Below are positions 28,700-38,231 of a DNA stretch of 64,000 bases, piece after piece (position 1 is the stretch's first letter; every line of letters begins with the position of its first letter). Under the pieces are notes generated by a model. That model was not told the origin of the DNA. It saw only the letters and a list, made by a program, of their open reading frames with translations, and searched no databases. The translations under genes were made by a program, and so were the position numbers. Origin of the DNA: Streptomyces sp. MST-110588 (GTDB taxonomy: Bacteria; Actinomycetota; Actinomycetes; Streptomycetales; Streptomycetaceae); the NCBI RefSeq assembly GCF_022695595.1, contig NZ_CP074380.1:6268001-6332000 (forward strand), read 5' to 3'.

Positions 28700-28789
28700 C
28701 GTCCGTACCCGCAGGCCAGCACCCTGGATGGCTACCACTATGGGTGATCACATAGGGTGAAAAGAAAAACGGGAGGTTCGGCGTGTTCG

Positions 28790-28819
28790 TTGAACGTGCG
28801 CCACTTGTCGACTTAGTGT
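28790..28819 (+). promoter_or_regulatory. Candidate ftsZ promoter
   Basis: TTGAAC at 28790-28795 and TAGTGT at 28814-28819 with an 18-bp spacer, 164 bp before ftsZ. It is known that Streptomyces ftsZ has several promoters in this interval, one used in development. Which one this would match cannot be told here. Confidence 0.4.
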
Positions 28820-28864
28820 CTCGTTCCAAAGGGACTACGGAAACCGAGGAACACAAGCACTGGT

Positions 28865-28889
28865 AACCCTAAACTTCAACGTTAGGGTT
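28865..28889. promoter_or_regulatory. AACCCTAA inverted repeat upstream of ftsZ
   Basis: AACCCTAA (28865-28872) and TTAGGGTT (28882-28889) form a perfect 8-bp inverted repeat with a 9-bp loop. It is unusually AT-rich for this genome and lies between the candidate promoter and the ftsZ start, so it could be an operator or an RNA hairpin in the ftsZ leader. Confidence 0.6.
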
Positions 28890-28982
28890 CGGGTCGGCGA
28901 TACGGACCGTCCCATCGGCATCAGTCGGCTCCCCACAACAAGTGAGGCGCCGACACGTAACTCGAGGCGAGAGGCCTTCGAC

Positions 28983-30233
28983 GTGGCAGCACCGCAGAAC
29001 TACCTCGCAGTCATCAAGGTCGTCGGCATCGGCGGCGGTGGCGTGAACGCCATCAACCGGATGATCGAGGTCGGGCTCAAGGGCGTCGAGTTCATCGCGA
29101 TCAACACCGATGCGCAGGCGTTGCTGATGAGCGACGCCGACGTCAAGCTCGACGTCGGCCGCGAGATGACGCGCGGACTCGGCGCCGGCGCCAACCCGGA
29201 CGTGGGCCGCAAGGCGGCCGAGGACCACCGTGAGGAGATCGAGGAGGTCCTCAAGGGCGCCGACATGGTCTTCGTGACCGCGGGCGAGGGCGGCGGTACC
29301 GGCACCGGCGGCGCGCCCGTCGTCGCCAACATCGCCCGTTCGCTGGGCGCCCTGACGATCGGTGTGGTCACCCGGCCGTTCACCTTCGAGGGCCGCCGCC
29401 GCGCGAACCAGGCCGAGGACGGCATCGCCCAGTTGCGCGAAGAGGTCGACACCCTCATCGTGATCCCCAACGACCGGCTGCTGTCGATCTCGGACCGCCA
29501 GGTGAGCGTGCTGGACGCGTTCAAGTCCGCGGACCAGGTGCTGCTGTCGGGTGTGCAGGGCATCACCGATCTGATCACCACACCGGGTCTGATCAACCTG
29601 GACTTCGCGGACGTGAAGTCCGTGATGTCCGAGGCCGGCTCGGCCCTCATGGGCATCGGCTCGGCGCGCGGCGACGACCGCGCGGTGGCCGCCGCGGAGA
29701 TGGCGATCTCCTCGCCGCTCCTGGAGGCGTCCATCGACGGCGCCCGCGGTGTGCTGCTCTCCATCTCCGGCGGCTCCGACCTCGGTCTCTTCGAGATCAA
29801 CGAGGCCGCGCAGTTGGTCAGCGAGGCCGCGCACCCCGAAGCCAACATCATCTTCGGCGCGGTCATCGACGACGCGCTGGGCGACGAGGTACGGGTCACC
29901 GTCATCGCCGCGGGCTTCGACGGCGGCCAGCCGCCGGCCCGCCGCGACACGGTCCTGGGCTCCGCCTCCGCCAAGCGCGAGGAGCCCGCGTCCGTCCCCG
30001 GCCGCCCCGCGGACCGGCCCGAGCCCCGCTCCTCCTTCAGCGGCCTGGGCTCGGTGCCCGTACGGGACGAGGAGCCGGTCCCGGCCGAGCCCTCCCCGCT
30101 GAGCGAGGTGCCTGCCCCGCCCTACGGGGGCGACAGCCCGCTGCCGTCGGCCGGCGGGGCCCAGGTTCCCCCGGCCCGTCCGTACTCGGACAGCGCGGCC
30201 GAGGAGCTGGACGTCCCCGACTTCCTGAAGTAG
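28983..30233 (+). CDS. ftsZ: Tubulin-like cell division GTPase FtsZ
   Basis: 416 residues. Polymerises into the Z-ring, or into ladders of rings in sporulating aerial hyphae. The GTP signature [12 protein letters not shown] lies near residues 98-110; [12 protein letters not shown] and the T7 loop ([11 protein letters not shown]) are intact. A disordered, Pro-rich linker (about 320-405) ends in the conserved C-terminal peptide DVPDFLK that docks partners such as SepF. GTG start at 28983 follows GAGGCGAGAGGCC. Confidence 0.97.
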   Translation: MAAPQNYLAVIKVVGIGGGGVNAINRMIEVGLKGVEFIAINTDAQALLMSDADVKLDVGREMTRGLGAGANPDVGRKAAEDHREEIEEVLKGADMVFVTAGEGGGTGTGGAPVVANIARSLGALTIGVVTRPFTFEGRRRANQAEDGIAQLREEVDTLIVIPNDRLLSISDRQVSVLDAFKSADQVLLSGVQGITDLITTPGLINLDFADVKSVMSEAGSALMGIGSARGDDRAVAAAEMAISSPLLEASIDGARGVLLSISGGSDLGLFEINEAAQLVSEAAHPEANIIFGAVIDDALGDEVRVTVIAAGFDGGQPPARRDTVLGSASAKREEPASVPGRPADRPEPRSSFSGLGSVPVRDEEPVPAEPSPLSEVPAPPYGGDSPLPSAGGAQVPPARPYSDSAAEELDVPDFLK

Positions 30234-30247
30234 CCGAAGACTCCACA

Positions 30248-31018
30248 GTGATAGGGCAGCAGCACGCAGTGCTGAAGAACCACGAGAGCGGCGCCCACTT
30301 CGCCTTCACCGACCGGTGGGGCGGGGTGAGCGCCGCTCCGTATGACGAGCTGAACCTCGGCGGCGCGGTCGGCGACGACCCCAAGGCCGTACGGGCCAAC
30401 CGGAAGCTGGCAGCCGGCGCGCTGGGTCTGGACCCGGCCTCGGTCGTCTGGATGAACCAGGTGCACGGCAAGGACGTCGCCGTGGTCGACGGGCCGTGGG
30501 ACACGGCGGACATTCCGTGCGTGGACGCGGTGGTGACGGCCCGTCGGGGGCTCGCCCTGGCCGTTCTGACCGCCGACTGCACGCCCGTGCTCCTGGCGGA
30601 TCCGACCGCCGGGGTCGTGGGCGCGGCGCACGCCGGACGGCCGGGGCTGGTCGCCGGGGTCGTGCCGGCGACCGTCGAGGCCATGACCGCGCTGGGAGCC
30701 GACCCCGCCCGTATCGTGGCGTACACGGGACCGGCGGTGTGCGCAGGCTGCTACGAGGTGCCGGAGACGATGCGCGCCGAGGTCGCCGAAACGGTTCCTC
30801 AGGCGTGGGCCACCACACGCCGGGGCACCCCGGCGGTCGATGTCGTCGCGGGCGTGGGGGCCCAGCTCGCCGCCGCGGGCGTGCTCGTCCGTGAGCATTC
30901 CCACATCTGCACACGGGAATCGGCGGACCATTTCTCCTACCGGCGCGACCGCACGACCGGGCGGCAGGCGAGCTACGTGTGGCTCCGGGAGCCCGGCGTC
31001 GACAGTGGAAGAGGCTGA
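30248..31018 (+). CDS. pgeF: Multicopper polyphenol oxidoreductase family protein (YfiH/PgeF/YlmD)
   Basis: 256 residues. Members of this family act on purine nucleosides, and E. coli PgeF is reported as a peptidoglycan-editing factor. The metal-binding pattern is present: QVHGKDV, LTADCTPVLLAD and GAAHAGRPGLVAGV, with CAGCYEVP later. It is a fixed neighbour of ftsZ in Gram-positive dcw clusters. GTG start at 30248, 14 bp after ftsZ; yggS follows after 3 bp. Confidence 0.9.
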   Translation: MIGQQHAVLKNHESGAHFAFTDRWGGVSAAPYDELNLGGAVGDDPKAVRANRKLAAGALGLDPASVVWMNQVHGKDVAVVDGPWDTADIPCVDAVVTARRGLALAVLTADCTPVLLADPTAGVVGAAHAGRPGLVAGVVPATVEAMTALGADPARIVAYTGPAVCAGCYEVPETMRAEVAETVPQAWATTRRGTPAVDVVAGVGAQLAAAGVLVREHSHICTRESADHFSYRRDRTTGRQASYVWLREPGVDSGRG

Positions 31019-31021
31019 GGT

Positions 31022-31765
31022 GTGAGCGACCGCAAGAAGGAACTGGCCGACAACCTGGCGCGGGTGGAGGACCGGATCTCCACCGCCTGTGCCAAGGCCG
31101 GCCGGGCGCGCGAGGAGGTGACCCTGATCGTGGTCACCAAGACCTACCCCGCCCAGGACGTCCGGATGCTCGCGGAGCTGGGGGTCCGTCACGTCGCGGA
31201 GAACCGCGACCAGGACGCGGCGCCGAAAGCCGCTGCCTGCACGGATCTGACCCTTACGTGGCACTTCGTCGGTCAATTGCAGACCAATAAGGTGCGTTCT
31301 GTGGTCGGTTACGCCGATATCGTGCAGTCGGTCGACCGGCCCAAGCTGGTCTCCGCACTGTCGAGGGAAGCCGTACGGGCCGGCCGCGAGCTCGGCTGCC
31401 TCCTCCAGGTGGCACTTGACGCCGAGCCGGGCGGCACCGGGCAGACGGCCGGCGCCGGCCCCGCGGCCCGCGGGGGCGTGGCGCCGGAGGGGGTCGCCGA
31501 ACTCGCGGACGCGATCGGCCGGGCCCAAGGGCTGCGCCTGGACGGCCTGATGACGGTGGCCCCGCTGGCCGGTCCGTACGCGGGCCGCCAACTCGCCGCG
31601 TTCGAGCGTTTGATGGAAATCTCATCCGGCCTGCGCGTGAACCATCCGGCTGCGAACATGGTCTCAGCAGGTATGAGCGCGGACCTTGAGGACGCAGTGA
31701 TGGCCGGGGCGACACATGTACGCGTCGGCACTGCGGTACTCGGAGTCCGACCTAGGCTCGGGTAA
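31022..31765 (+). CDS. Pyridoxal-phosphate homeostasis protein (YggS/YlmE)
   Basis: 247 residues. PLP-binding TIM-barrel protein without known catalysis, important for PLP and amino-acid balance. The PLP lysine is Lys40 in LIVVTKTYPAQD; HVAENRDQDA, WHFVGQLQTNK, and the C-terminal SAGMSADLEDAVMAGATHVRVG are diagnostic. A Gly/Ala-rich insert (about 140-160) is unusual but common in actinobacterial copies. GTG start at 31022. Confidence 0.93.
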   Translation: MSDRKKELADNLARVEDRISTACAKAGRAREEVTLIVVTKTYPAQDVRMLAELGVRHVAENRDQDAAPKAAACTDLTLTWHFVGQLQTNKVRSVVGYADIVQSVDRPKLVSALSREAVRAGRELGCLLQVALDAEPGGTGQTAGAGPAARGGVAPEGVAELADAIGRAQGLRLDGLMTVAPLAGPYAGRQLAAFERLMEISSGLRVNHPAANMVSAGMSADLEDAVMAGATHVRVGTAVLGVRPRLG

Positions 31766-31889
31766 CGTCGCCAAGCAAGTCGGACCACAGCACAAAATAT
31801 GGTCAATACCGCCAAAAGGCGGGCAGGCCGAGTGGATCCAGGGCACCCGGTGACGGAGCCGATCCACCACAGAGCGGAGGACGTAGAGA

Positions 31890-32507
31890 ATGGCCGGCGC
31901 GATGCGCAAGATGGCGGTCTACCTCGGCCTCGTGGAGGACGATGGGTACGACGGCCGGGGTTTCGACCCCGACGACGAGTTCGAACCCGAACTCGATCCC
32001 GAGCCCGACCGGGGTCGGCGGCAGCAGCAAGTACCCACCGAACCACACCCGGAACGGGAGGAACCGGTCCGAGTCGTACAGCCTCCGGCTCAGCGCGAAC
32101 CGACTCCGCTCGCCACCGAAAGCGGACGACCCGCGCGAATCGCCCCCGTGGCGTCCATCACACCCGACCGTCCGAATCTGGAGAAGAACGCACCGGTGAT
32201 CATGCCCAAGGTTGTGTCCGAGCGGGAGCCCTACCGCATCACCACGCTGCACCCCCGGACCTACAACGAGGCCCGTACCATCGGGGAACACTTCCGTGAA
32301 GGCACTCCGGTGATCATGAATCTCACGGAGATGGACGACACGGACGCGAAGCGACTTGTCGACTTTGCTGCCGGTTTGGTCTTCGGTCTGCACGGAAGTA
32401 TTGAACGGGTGACGCAGAAGGTGTTCCTGTTGTCGCCTGCTAACGTCGATGTCACGGCGGAGGACAAGGCCCGCATCGCAGAGGGCGGGTTCTTCAACCA
32501 GAGCTGA
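31890..32507 (+). CDS. sepF: Z-ring membrane anchor SepF
   Basis: 205 residues. Binds the FtsZ tail and membrane, anchoring Z-rings in bacteria without FtsA. The N-terminal amphipathic start ([16 protein letters not shown]) is the membrane-binding helix. An acidic and Arg/Glu-rich linker follows, and the C-terminal SepF fold spans about 110-200 ([59 protein letters not shown]). The ATG at 31890 follows GCGGAGGACGTAGAGA. A 124-bp gap after yggS probably holds its own promoter. Confidence 0.95.
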   Translation: MAGAMRKMAVYLGLVEDDGYDGRGFDPDDEFEPELDPEPDRGRRQQQVPTEPHPEREEPVRVVQPPAQREPTPLATESGRPARIAPVASITPDRPNLEKNAPVIMPKVVSEREPYRITTLHPRTYNEARTIGEHFREGTPVIMNLTEMDDTDAKRLVDFAAGLVFGLHGSIERVTQKVFLLSPANVDVTAEDKARIAEGGFFNQS

Positions 32508-32569
32508 GACGCAACACCGGGCACACCGAGGCCGCGAGGCCGACACAGGCAAGGGGAGAGGGACGCGAG

Positions 32570-32863
32570 ATGAGCATCGCTGGTCAGGTGATCTACATCG
32601 CGCTGTACTGCTTCCTGATCGTGTTGATCTTCCGGCTGGTGATGGACTACGTCTTCCAGTTCGCCCGTTCATGGCAACCCGGCAAGCCAATGGTGGTCGT
32701 TCTGGAGGCCACCTACACTGTCACTGATCCGCCACTCAAGCTTCTGCGGCGATTCATTCCGCCGCTGCGTCTCGGGGGCGTGGCGCTCGACCTGTCCTTC
32801 TTCGTATTGATGATCATCGTCTACATCCTGATCACCGTCGTGAGGTCGGTGTTGTTGGTGTGA
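32570..32863 (+). CDS. YggT/YlmG family membrane protein
   Basis: 97 residues with two membrane helices (about 5-27 and 66-95). The central segment LLRRFIPPLRLGGVALDLSFFVLM is the YGGT signature. It sits between sepF and divIVA as in other Gram-positive dcw clusters and is thought to assist membrane or division organisation; the mechanism is unknown. Confidence 0.92.
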   Translation: MSIAGQVIYIALYCFLIVLIFRLVMDYVFQFARSWQPGKPMVVVLEATYTVTDPPLKLLRRFIPPLRLGGVALDLSFFVLMIIVYILITVVRSVLLV

Positions 32864-32912
32864 ACGATACGGTCTTGCCGATTGCCGACGACTACGTTGA
32901 GGTGAAGTAGAG

Positions 32913-33974
32913 ATGCCGTTGACCCCCGAGGACGTGCGGAACAAGCAGTTCACGACCGTCCGCCTCCGAGAAGGCTATGACGAGGACGAGGTCGATGCCT
33001 TCCTCGATGAGGTCGAAGCCGAACTGACCCGCCTGCTGCGCGAGAACGAGGACCTGCGCGCCAAGCTGGCCGCCGCGACCCGGGCCGCCGCGCAGAACCA
33101 GCAGCAGAACATGCGCAAGCAGGACGGACCGGACCAGCGCGCCGGGGCTCCCGTGCCCGCCGCCATATCCGGACCGCAGCCGGTGCCGCAGCAGCAGCAG
33201 ATGGGTGGCCCGCCCCAACTGCCCGGCGGTGCACCGCAGCTTCCGGCGGGTCCCGGCGGACACGGCCCCCAGGGCCCGCACGGCCCCGGTCCGATGGGTC
33301 CCGGCGGCCCGATGGGTGGCCCCATGGGCGGCCCCGGCGGCCCCCAGATGCCGCAGCCGGGCCAGGGTCCGGGCGGCGACAGCGCGGCCCGCGTGCTCTC
33401 GCTCGCCCAGCAGACCGCCGACCAGGCGATCGCGGAGGCCCGTTCCGAGGCCAACAAGATCGTCGGCGAGGCCCGCAGCCGCGCCGAGGGCCTGGAGCGG
33501 GACGCCCGCGCCAAGGCGGACGCGCTGGAGCGGGACGCGCAGGAGAAGCACCGCGTCGCGATGGGCTCGCTGGAGTCCGCCCGCGCCACGCTGGAGCGCA
33601 AGGTCGAGGACCTGCGCGGCTTCGAGCGCGAGTACCGCACGCGTCTGAAGTCCTACCTGGAGAGCCAGCTCCGGCAGTTGGAGAACCAGGCGGACGACTC
33701 GCTGGCCCCCCAGCGGACCCCCGCGACCGCGTCGCTGCCGCCGTCGCCGTCGATGGCTTCGGCCGGCGCGGGCTCCATGGGCGGCAACCACTCCATGGGC
33801 GGCCCCTCGATGGGCCACGGCGGCCCGTCCGGCGGTCCGTCCTACGGCGGCCAGCAGCAGATGTCGCCCGCGATGACACAGCCGATGGCACCGGTACGGC
33901 CGCAGGGCCAGCAGCCGATGCAGCAGGCGCCGTCGCCGATGCGGGGCTTCCTCATCGACGAGGACGACAACTGA
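32913..33974 (+). CDS. divIVA: Polar growth protein DivIVA
   Basis: 353 residues. Coiled-coil protein that marks hyphal tips and recruits the wall-synthesis machinery; essential in Streptomyces. The N-terminal membrane-binding domain ([20 protein letters not shown], then [16 protein letters not shown]) is followed by a short coiled coil, a Pro/Gly/Gln-rich region (about 75-155), a second long coiled coil (about 160-255, [20 protein letters not shown]) and a Met/Gly/Pro/Gln tail. The tail and middle insert are long, as in Streptomyces generally. A strong terminator ends the operon. Confidence 0.96.
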   Translation: MPLTPEDVRNKQFTTVRLREGYDEDEVDAFLDEVEAELTRLLRENEDLRAKLAAATRAAAQNQQQNMRKQDGPDQRAGAPVPAAISGPQPVPQQQQMGGPPQLPGGAPQLPAGPGGHGPQGPHGPGPMGPGGPMGGPMGGPGGPQMPQPGQGPGGDSAARVLSLAQQTADQAIAEARSEANKIVGEARSRAEGLERDARAKADALERDAQEKHRVAMGSLESARATLERKVEDLRGFEREYRTRLKSYLESQLRQLENQADDSLAPQRTPATASLPPSPSMASAGAGSMGGNHSMGGPSMGHGGPSGGPSYGGQQQMSPAMTQPMAPVRPQGQQPMQQAPSPMRGFLIDEDDN

Positions 33975-34008
33975 CACCCGTACCACGCGGATAGTCGGCA
34001 ATCAGGGC

Positions 34009-34043
34009 CGGGCCCCGAGGGATCTCTCCCTCGGGGCCCGTTT
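34009..34043 (+). terminator. Rho-independent terminator after divIVA
   Basis: A perfect 14-bp stem: CGGGCCCCGAGGGA (34009-34022) pairs with TCCCTCGGGGCCCG (34027-34040) around TCTC, followed by TTT. It ends the dcw transcript 35 bp after the divIVA stop. Confidence 0.93.
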
Positions 34044-34439
34044 CCGTCCGTGACGGCCGGCCGAGGAAGTGGCCCCGCGCCGAGGGGCGCCCCATAGGGA
34101 GGCGCGCCCCTCGAACGAGGGAAGATACGGCGCCATTCGGGCGATATCCGACGCAGCGGCCGTCGCGGCGGAACCGCTGGACCAGCCCGCGTGCGTCGGG
34201 GTGCGTTCCGTGTTGGTGTCCCGCTTGTGGGTGGCGCACGGGGTTGGTCGGTGAGTCGGGGACGCGTCGGCGGCATCTCCCGGCCGAAGGCTGAGGGAGA
34301 GTGGCCCCGGCCCCCACCCACCGGGCGACTGCACAACTCCCAGACACATCAAGCGCGCCTGGACGCGTAATAACGCACCCACCATGCAAACACCCCCCGG
34401 CCCCCACACGGGGAACCAGGGGGCAGGCAGAGGGGTAGG
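34044..34439. other. Gene-free space between convergent divIVA and ileS
   Basis: No credible gene. It contains one further hairpin (CGAGGGGCGC at 34081-34090 with GCGCCCCTCG at 34104-34113) and GC-rich sequence of no recognised function. Confidence 0.6.
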
Positions 34440-34474
34440 CCGGGGTGACCCCTAAGAGGCCGGGGTCACCCCGG
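34440..34474 (-). terminator. Rho-independent-type hairpin after ileS
   Basis: CCGGGGTGACCCC (34440-34452) pairs perfectly with GGGGTCACCCCGG (34462-34474) around a 9-base loop, starting 6 bp past the ileS stop codon. No U-run is present. Confidence 0.85.
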
Positions 34475-34480
34475 AAAGAC

Positions 34481-37400
34481 CTACGCCTTGCGGAGGCGGA
34501 AGGTCAGGGACAGGCCCTCGTCCGTGAAGGGCTCGCCGTACGCGGTGTCCCCGGCGGCGTCCACCTCGCCGGAGGCGAAGTCCGTGGCCAGGACCTCGTC
34601 CGCGATGAGGGCCGCGTGGTCGGTCAGGGCCGTACGGACCTCCTCGTCGGTGGAGTGCCAGCGCAGAGCGATCCGGTCGGCGACGTCCAGGCCGCTGTTC
34701 TTGCGGGCCTCCTGGATCAGCCGGATCGCGTCACGGGCCAGCCCGGCGCGGCGCAGCTCCGGGGTGATCTCCAGGTCCAGGGCGACGGTGGCGCCGGAGT
34801 CGGAGGCCACCGACCAGCCCTCACGCGGGGTCTCGGTGATGATCACCTCGTCGGGGGACAGCGTCACCGTCTCCCCGTCGACCTCGACGCTCGCCTCACC
34901 CGAGCGCAGGGCCAGGGAGAGCGCCGCGGCGTCCGCGGCGGCGACGGCCTTGGCGACGGCCTGTACGCCCTTGCCGAACCGCTTGCCCAGCGCCCGGAAG
35001 TTGGCCTTGGCGGTGGTGTCGACCAGGGAGCCGCCGACCTCGGAGAGCGAGGCGAGGCCGGAGACGTTCAGCTCCTCGGCGATCTGGTCGCGCAGCTCGG
35101 GGGAGAGGGACTCGAAGCCCGCCGCCGCGACCAGCGCGCGCGACAGCGGCTGGCGGGTCTTGACGCCGGACTCGGCACGCGTGGCCCGGCCCAGTTCGAC
35201 CAGGCGGCGGACCAGCAGCATCTGCTGCGAGAGCACCGGGTCGATGAGGGAGCGGTCGGCCACCGGCCAGGTGGAGAGGTGGACGGAGTCCGGGGCGTCC
35301 GGGGTGACCGGGACGACCAGGTCCTGCCAGACCCGCTCGGTGATGAAGGGGGTCAGGGGGGCCATCAGTCGGGTCACCGTCTCGATGACCTCGTGGAGGG
35401 TGCGCAGCGCGCCCGCGTCGCCCTGCCAGAAGCGGCGGCGGGAGCGGCGTACGTACCAGTTGGACAGGTCGTCCACGAAGGACGACAACAGCTTGCCGGC
35501 GCGCTGGGTGTCGTAGGACTCCAGCGCCTGGGTGACCTCCTCGACCAGCGTGTTCAGCTCGCCGAGCAGCCAGCGGTCCAGGATGGGGCGGTCGGCCGGC
35601 GCCGGGTCGGCGGCGGAGGGGGCCCAGCCGGAGGTGCGGGCGTACAGGGCCTGGAAGGCGACGGTGTTCCAGTAGGTCAGCAGGGTCTTGCGGACGACTT
35701 CCTGGATCGTGCCGTGGCCGACGCGGCGGGCCGCCCAGGGGGAGCCGCCGGCCGCCATGAACCAGCGGACCGCGTCGGCGCCGTGCTGGTCCATCAGGGG
35801 GATCGGCTGGAGGATGTTGCCCAGGTGCTTGGACATCTTCCGGCCGTCCTCGGCCAGGATGTGGCCCAGGCAGACGACGTTCTCGTACGAGGACTTGTCG
35901 AAGACGAGCGTGCCGACGGCCATCAGCGTGTAGAACCAGCCGCGGGTCTGGTCGATGGCCTCGGAGATGAACTGCGCCGGGTAGCGCTTGTCGAAGACGT
36001 CCTGGTTCTTGTACGGGTAGCCCCACTGCGCGAACGGCATCGAGCCCGAGTCGTACCAGGCGTCGATGACCTCCGGGACGCGGGTGGCGGTGTCCTGGCA
36101 GGCCGGGCAGGGGAAGGTGACGTCGTCGATGTACGGGCGGTGCGGGTCCAGCCCGGACTGGTCGGTGCCGGTCAGCTCGGACAGCTCGGCCAGGGAGCCC
36201 ACGCAGGTGAGGTGGTCCTGCTCGCAGCGCCAGATGGGCAGCGGCGTGCCCCAGTAGCGGTTGCGGGACAGCGCCCAGTCGATGTTGTTGTTCAGCCAGT
36301 CGCCGAAGCGGCCGTGCTTGACCGACTCCGGGTACCAGTTGGTCTTCTCGTTCTCCCGCAGCAGGGCGTCCTTGACCGCGGTCGTACGGATGTACCAGGA
36401 CGGCTGGGCGTAGTAGAGGAGCGCGGTGTGGCAGCGCCAGCAGTGCGGGTAGCTGTGCTCGTAGGCGAGGTGCTTGAAGAGCAGGCCGCGCGCGGCGAGG
36501 TCCTCCACCAGGGCCTCGTCGGCCTTCTTGAAGAACTGGCCGCCGACCAGGGCGACGTCTTCGGCGAAGGTGCCGTCGGGCCGGACCGGGTTGACGACCG
36601 GGAGGTCGTACGCCTTGCAGGTGCGCAGGTCGTCCTCGCCGAAGGCCGGTGCCTGGTGGACCAGGCCCGTACCGTCCTCGGTGGTGACGTACTCGGCGTT
36701 GACGACGAAGTTGGCACCTTCCAGCTCCACCAGGTCGAACGGGCGCCGGTAGGCCCAGCGCTCCATCTCACGGCCGGTGAAGGACTGGCCGGTGGCGCTC
36801 CAGCCCTCGCCGAGGGCCTTTTCCAGCAGCGGTTCGGCGACGACCAGCTTCTCCGTGCCGTCGGTGGCCACGACGTACCGGACGTCGGGGTGGGCGGCCA
36901 CGGCGGTGTTGGAGACCAGCGTCCAGGGGGTGGTCGTCCAGATGAGCAGGGCGGCCTCGCCGGCGAGCGGGCCGGAGGTCAGGGGGAGGCGGACGAAGAC
37001 CGAGGGGTCCACGACGGTCTCGTAGCCCTGGGCCAGCTCGTGGTCGGACAGGCCGGTGCCGCAGCGCGGGCACCAGGGGGCGACGCGGTGGTCCTGGACC
37101 AGCAGGCCCTTGGAGAAGATCTGCTTCAGGGACCACCACACCGACTGGATGTAGTCGGGGTCCATCGTGCGGTACGCGTCGTCCAGGTCGACCCAGTAGC
37201 CCATACGGGTCGTGAGCTCGGTGAAGGCGTCGGTGTGCCGGGTCACCGACTCCCGGCACCTGGCGTTGAACTCGGCGATGCCGTACGCCTCGATGTCCTT
37301 CTTGCCGTTGAAGCCCAGCTCCTTCTCCACGGCCAGCTCGACCGGCAGGCCGTGGCAGTCCCAGCCCGCCTTGCGGCCGACGTGGTAGCCCTGCATCGTG

Positions 37401-37627
37401 CGGAACCGGGGGAAGACGTCCTTGAAGACGCGGGCCTCGATGTGGTGGGCGCCGGGCATGCCGTTGGCGGTCGGCGGGCCCTCGTAGAAGACCCACTCCG
37501 GCCGTCCCTCGGACTGCTGGAGGCTACGGGCGAAGACCTTGCGCTCGCGCCAGAAGTCGAGCACGGCGTGCTCAAGGGCGGGCAGGTCGACCTGGGCGGG
37601 CACCTGGCGGTACTGGGGCTGCGTCAT
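34481..37627 (-). CDS. ileS: Isoleucyl-tRNA synthetase
   Basis: 1,048 residues. Charges tRNA-Ile with isoleucine and edits valine. The HIGH-type motif appears as PGAHH near residues 58-62 and the KMSKS-type motif as GRKMSKHLGN near 597. The CP1 editing domain includes LIWTTTPWTLVSNTAV. The length and the NGMPGAHH form resemble the long, eukaryote-like IleRS class of actinobacteria; in other bacteria that class is linked to natural mupirocin tolerance (inference here). The ATG at 37627 lies behind GGAGGA, which is part of the T-box switch; a frame extension of 8 codons is ignored. Confidence 0.96.
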   Translation of the reverse strand: MTQPQYRQVPAQVDLPALEHAVLDFWRERKVFARSLQQSEGRPEWVFYEGPPTANGMPGAHHIEARVFKDVFPRFRTMQGYHVGRKAGWDCHGLPVELAVEKELGFNGKKDIEAYGIAEFNARCRESVTRHTDAFTELTTRMGYWVDLDDAYRTMDPDYIQSVWWSLKQIFSKGLLVQDHRVAPWCPRCGTGLSDHELAQGYETVVDPSVFVRLPLTSGPLAGEAALLIWTTTPWTLVSNTAVAAHPDVRYVVATDGTEKLVVAEPLLEKALGEGWSATGQSFTGREMERWAYRRPFDLVELEGANFVVNAEYVTTEDGTGLVHQAPAFGEDDLRTCKAYDLPVVNPVRPDGTFAEDVALVGGQFFKKADEALVEDLAARGLLFKHLAYEHSYPHCWRCHTALLYYAQPSWYIRTTAVKDALLRENEKTNWYPESVKHGRFGDWLNNNIDWALSRNRYWGTPLPIWRCEQDHLTCVGSLAELSELTGTDQSGLDPHRPYIDDVTFPCPACQDTATRVPEVIDAWYDSGSMPFAQWGYPYKNQDVFDKRYPAQFISEAIDQTRGWFYTLMAVGTLVFDKSSYENVVCLGHILAEDGRKMSKHLGNILQPIPLMDQHGADAVRWFMAAGGSPWAARRVGHGTIQEVVRKTLLTYWNTVAFQALYARTSGWAPSAADPAPADRPILDRWLLGELNTLVEEVTQALESYDTQRAGKLLSSFVDDLSNWYVRRSRRRFWQGDAGALRTLHEVIETVTRLMAPLTPFITERVWQDLVVPVTPDAPDSVHLSTWPVADRSLIDPVLSQQMLLVRRLVELGRATRAESGVKTRQPLSRALVAAAGFESLSPELRDQIAEELNVSGLASLSEVGGSLVDTTAKANFRALGKRFGKGVQAVAKAVAAADAAALSLALRSGEASVEVDGETVTLSPDEVIITETPREGWSVASDSGATVALDLEITPELRRAGLARDAIRLIQEARKNSGLDVADRIALRWHSTDEEVRTALTDHAALIADEVLATDFASGEVDAAGDTAYGEPFTDEGLSLTFRLRKA

Positions 37628-37628
37628 C

Positions 37629-37880
37629 GGGCTTCCTCCGGCGGACACCACTTGCTTCTCCGTCCGGAGGGACGAGAGCGCTGGGCTCCCGCGGTACCAC
37701 CCTCCTTGGCGGCGGGTTCCCGCCGCCCCCTCATTGGGGTAGCGCTGCCGGTTCTACTCGCCCCGCGGCGGTGCGGGGCTTTCTTCCGACGGCTCCGGGG
37801 TGATCTTCACCTCGCGCACACCCCCGGGCTCACACCGTCCCCGGGTCGCTCTTGGCTGCGTACGACGCTACTCGTCCCCA
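37629..37880 (-). promoter_or_regulatory. Translational T-box leader of ileS
   Basis: On the minus strand the leader carries the T-box core AGGGTGGTACCGCGG (plus 37689-37703), whose TGGT pairs with an uncharged tRNA NCCA end. Upstream is a short stem I with the likely isoleucine specifier ATC (plus 37802-37804, in GTGAAGATCACC), then a G/C-rich stem II-like hairpin. Downstream, CCCTCCGG (near 37666) can pair with the Shine-Dalgarno CCGGAGGA just before the ATG. This is the ultrashort stem I, translation-controlling T-box class known for actinobacterial ileS: uncharged tRNA-Ile frees the ribosome-binding site. Exact ends are approximate. Confidence 0.9.
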
Positions 37881-38231
37881 TCCATGCCTTTCGCTGCGCC
37901 CAGTGTACGGCGCGCGGCGATCGCGGCCGACCGCATTTTCCCGCTGCGCCGACCGGGGTACGGCGGTGCCGGGTCCGTGACCCGAATGGCGACACGTGGG
38001 GCCAGGGGGCTGCGGACCGGTGCGGGCGGGTGGCGGGCGGCGGGCGGTCATCGCTGCTGGGCTGCCGGATTACCGCGCGGGGAGTTGGGCACAACCGAGG
38101 CAGACCCGGGGCTCCGGGCGGGGAGACCGGGTGGGAAAGGGCGGTGCGTCCCGTTGCCGCGTGCCTTGAGGCGTTTTATCGTTCCGGTCACGATTCACGA
38201 ACAAGATCACATACGTGAAGGGGTCGCGGCC
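37881..38231. other. Divergent intergenic region, ileS leader to dksA-like gene
   Basis: No gene is seen. It must carry the ileS promoter (minus strand) and the promoter of the dksA-like gene (plus strand), but I cannot point to either with confidence. Confidence 0.5.

Noticed and set aside
34445..38218. A 1,257-codon open frame on the plus strand across ileS
   Set aside because: It is the antisense shadow of ileS. High GC leaves long stop-free frames opposite real genes, and its composition (Arg/Gly/Val/Asp-rich) matches no family.
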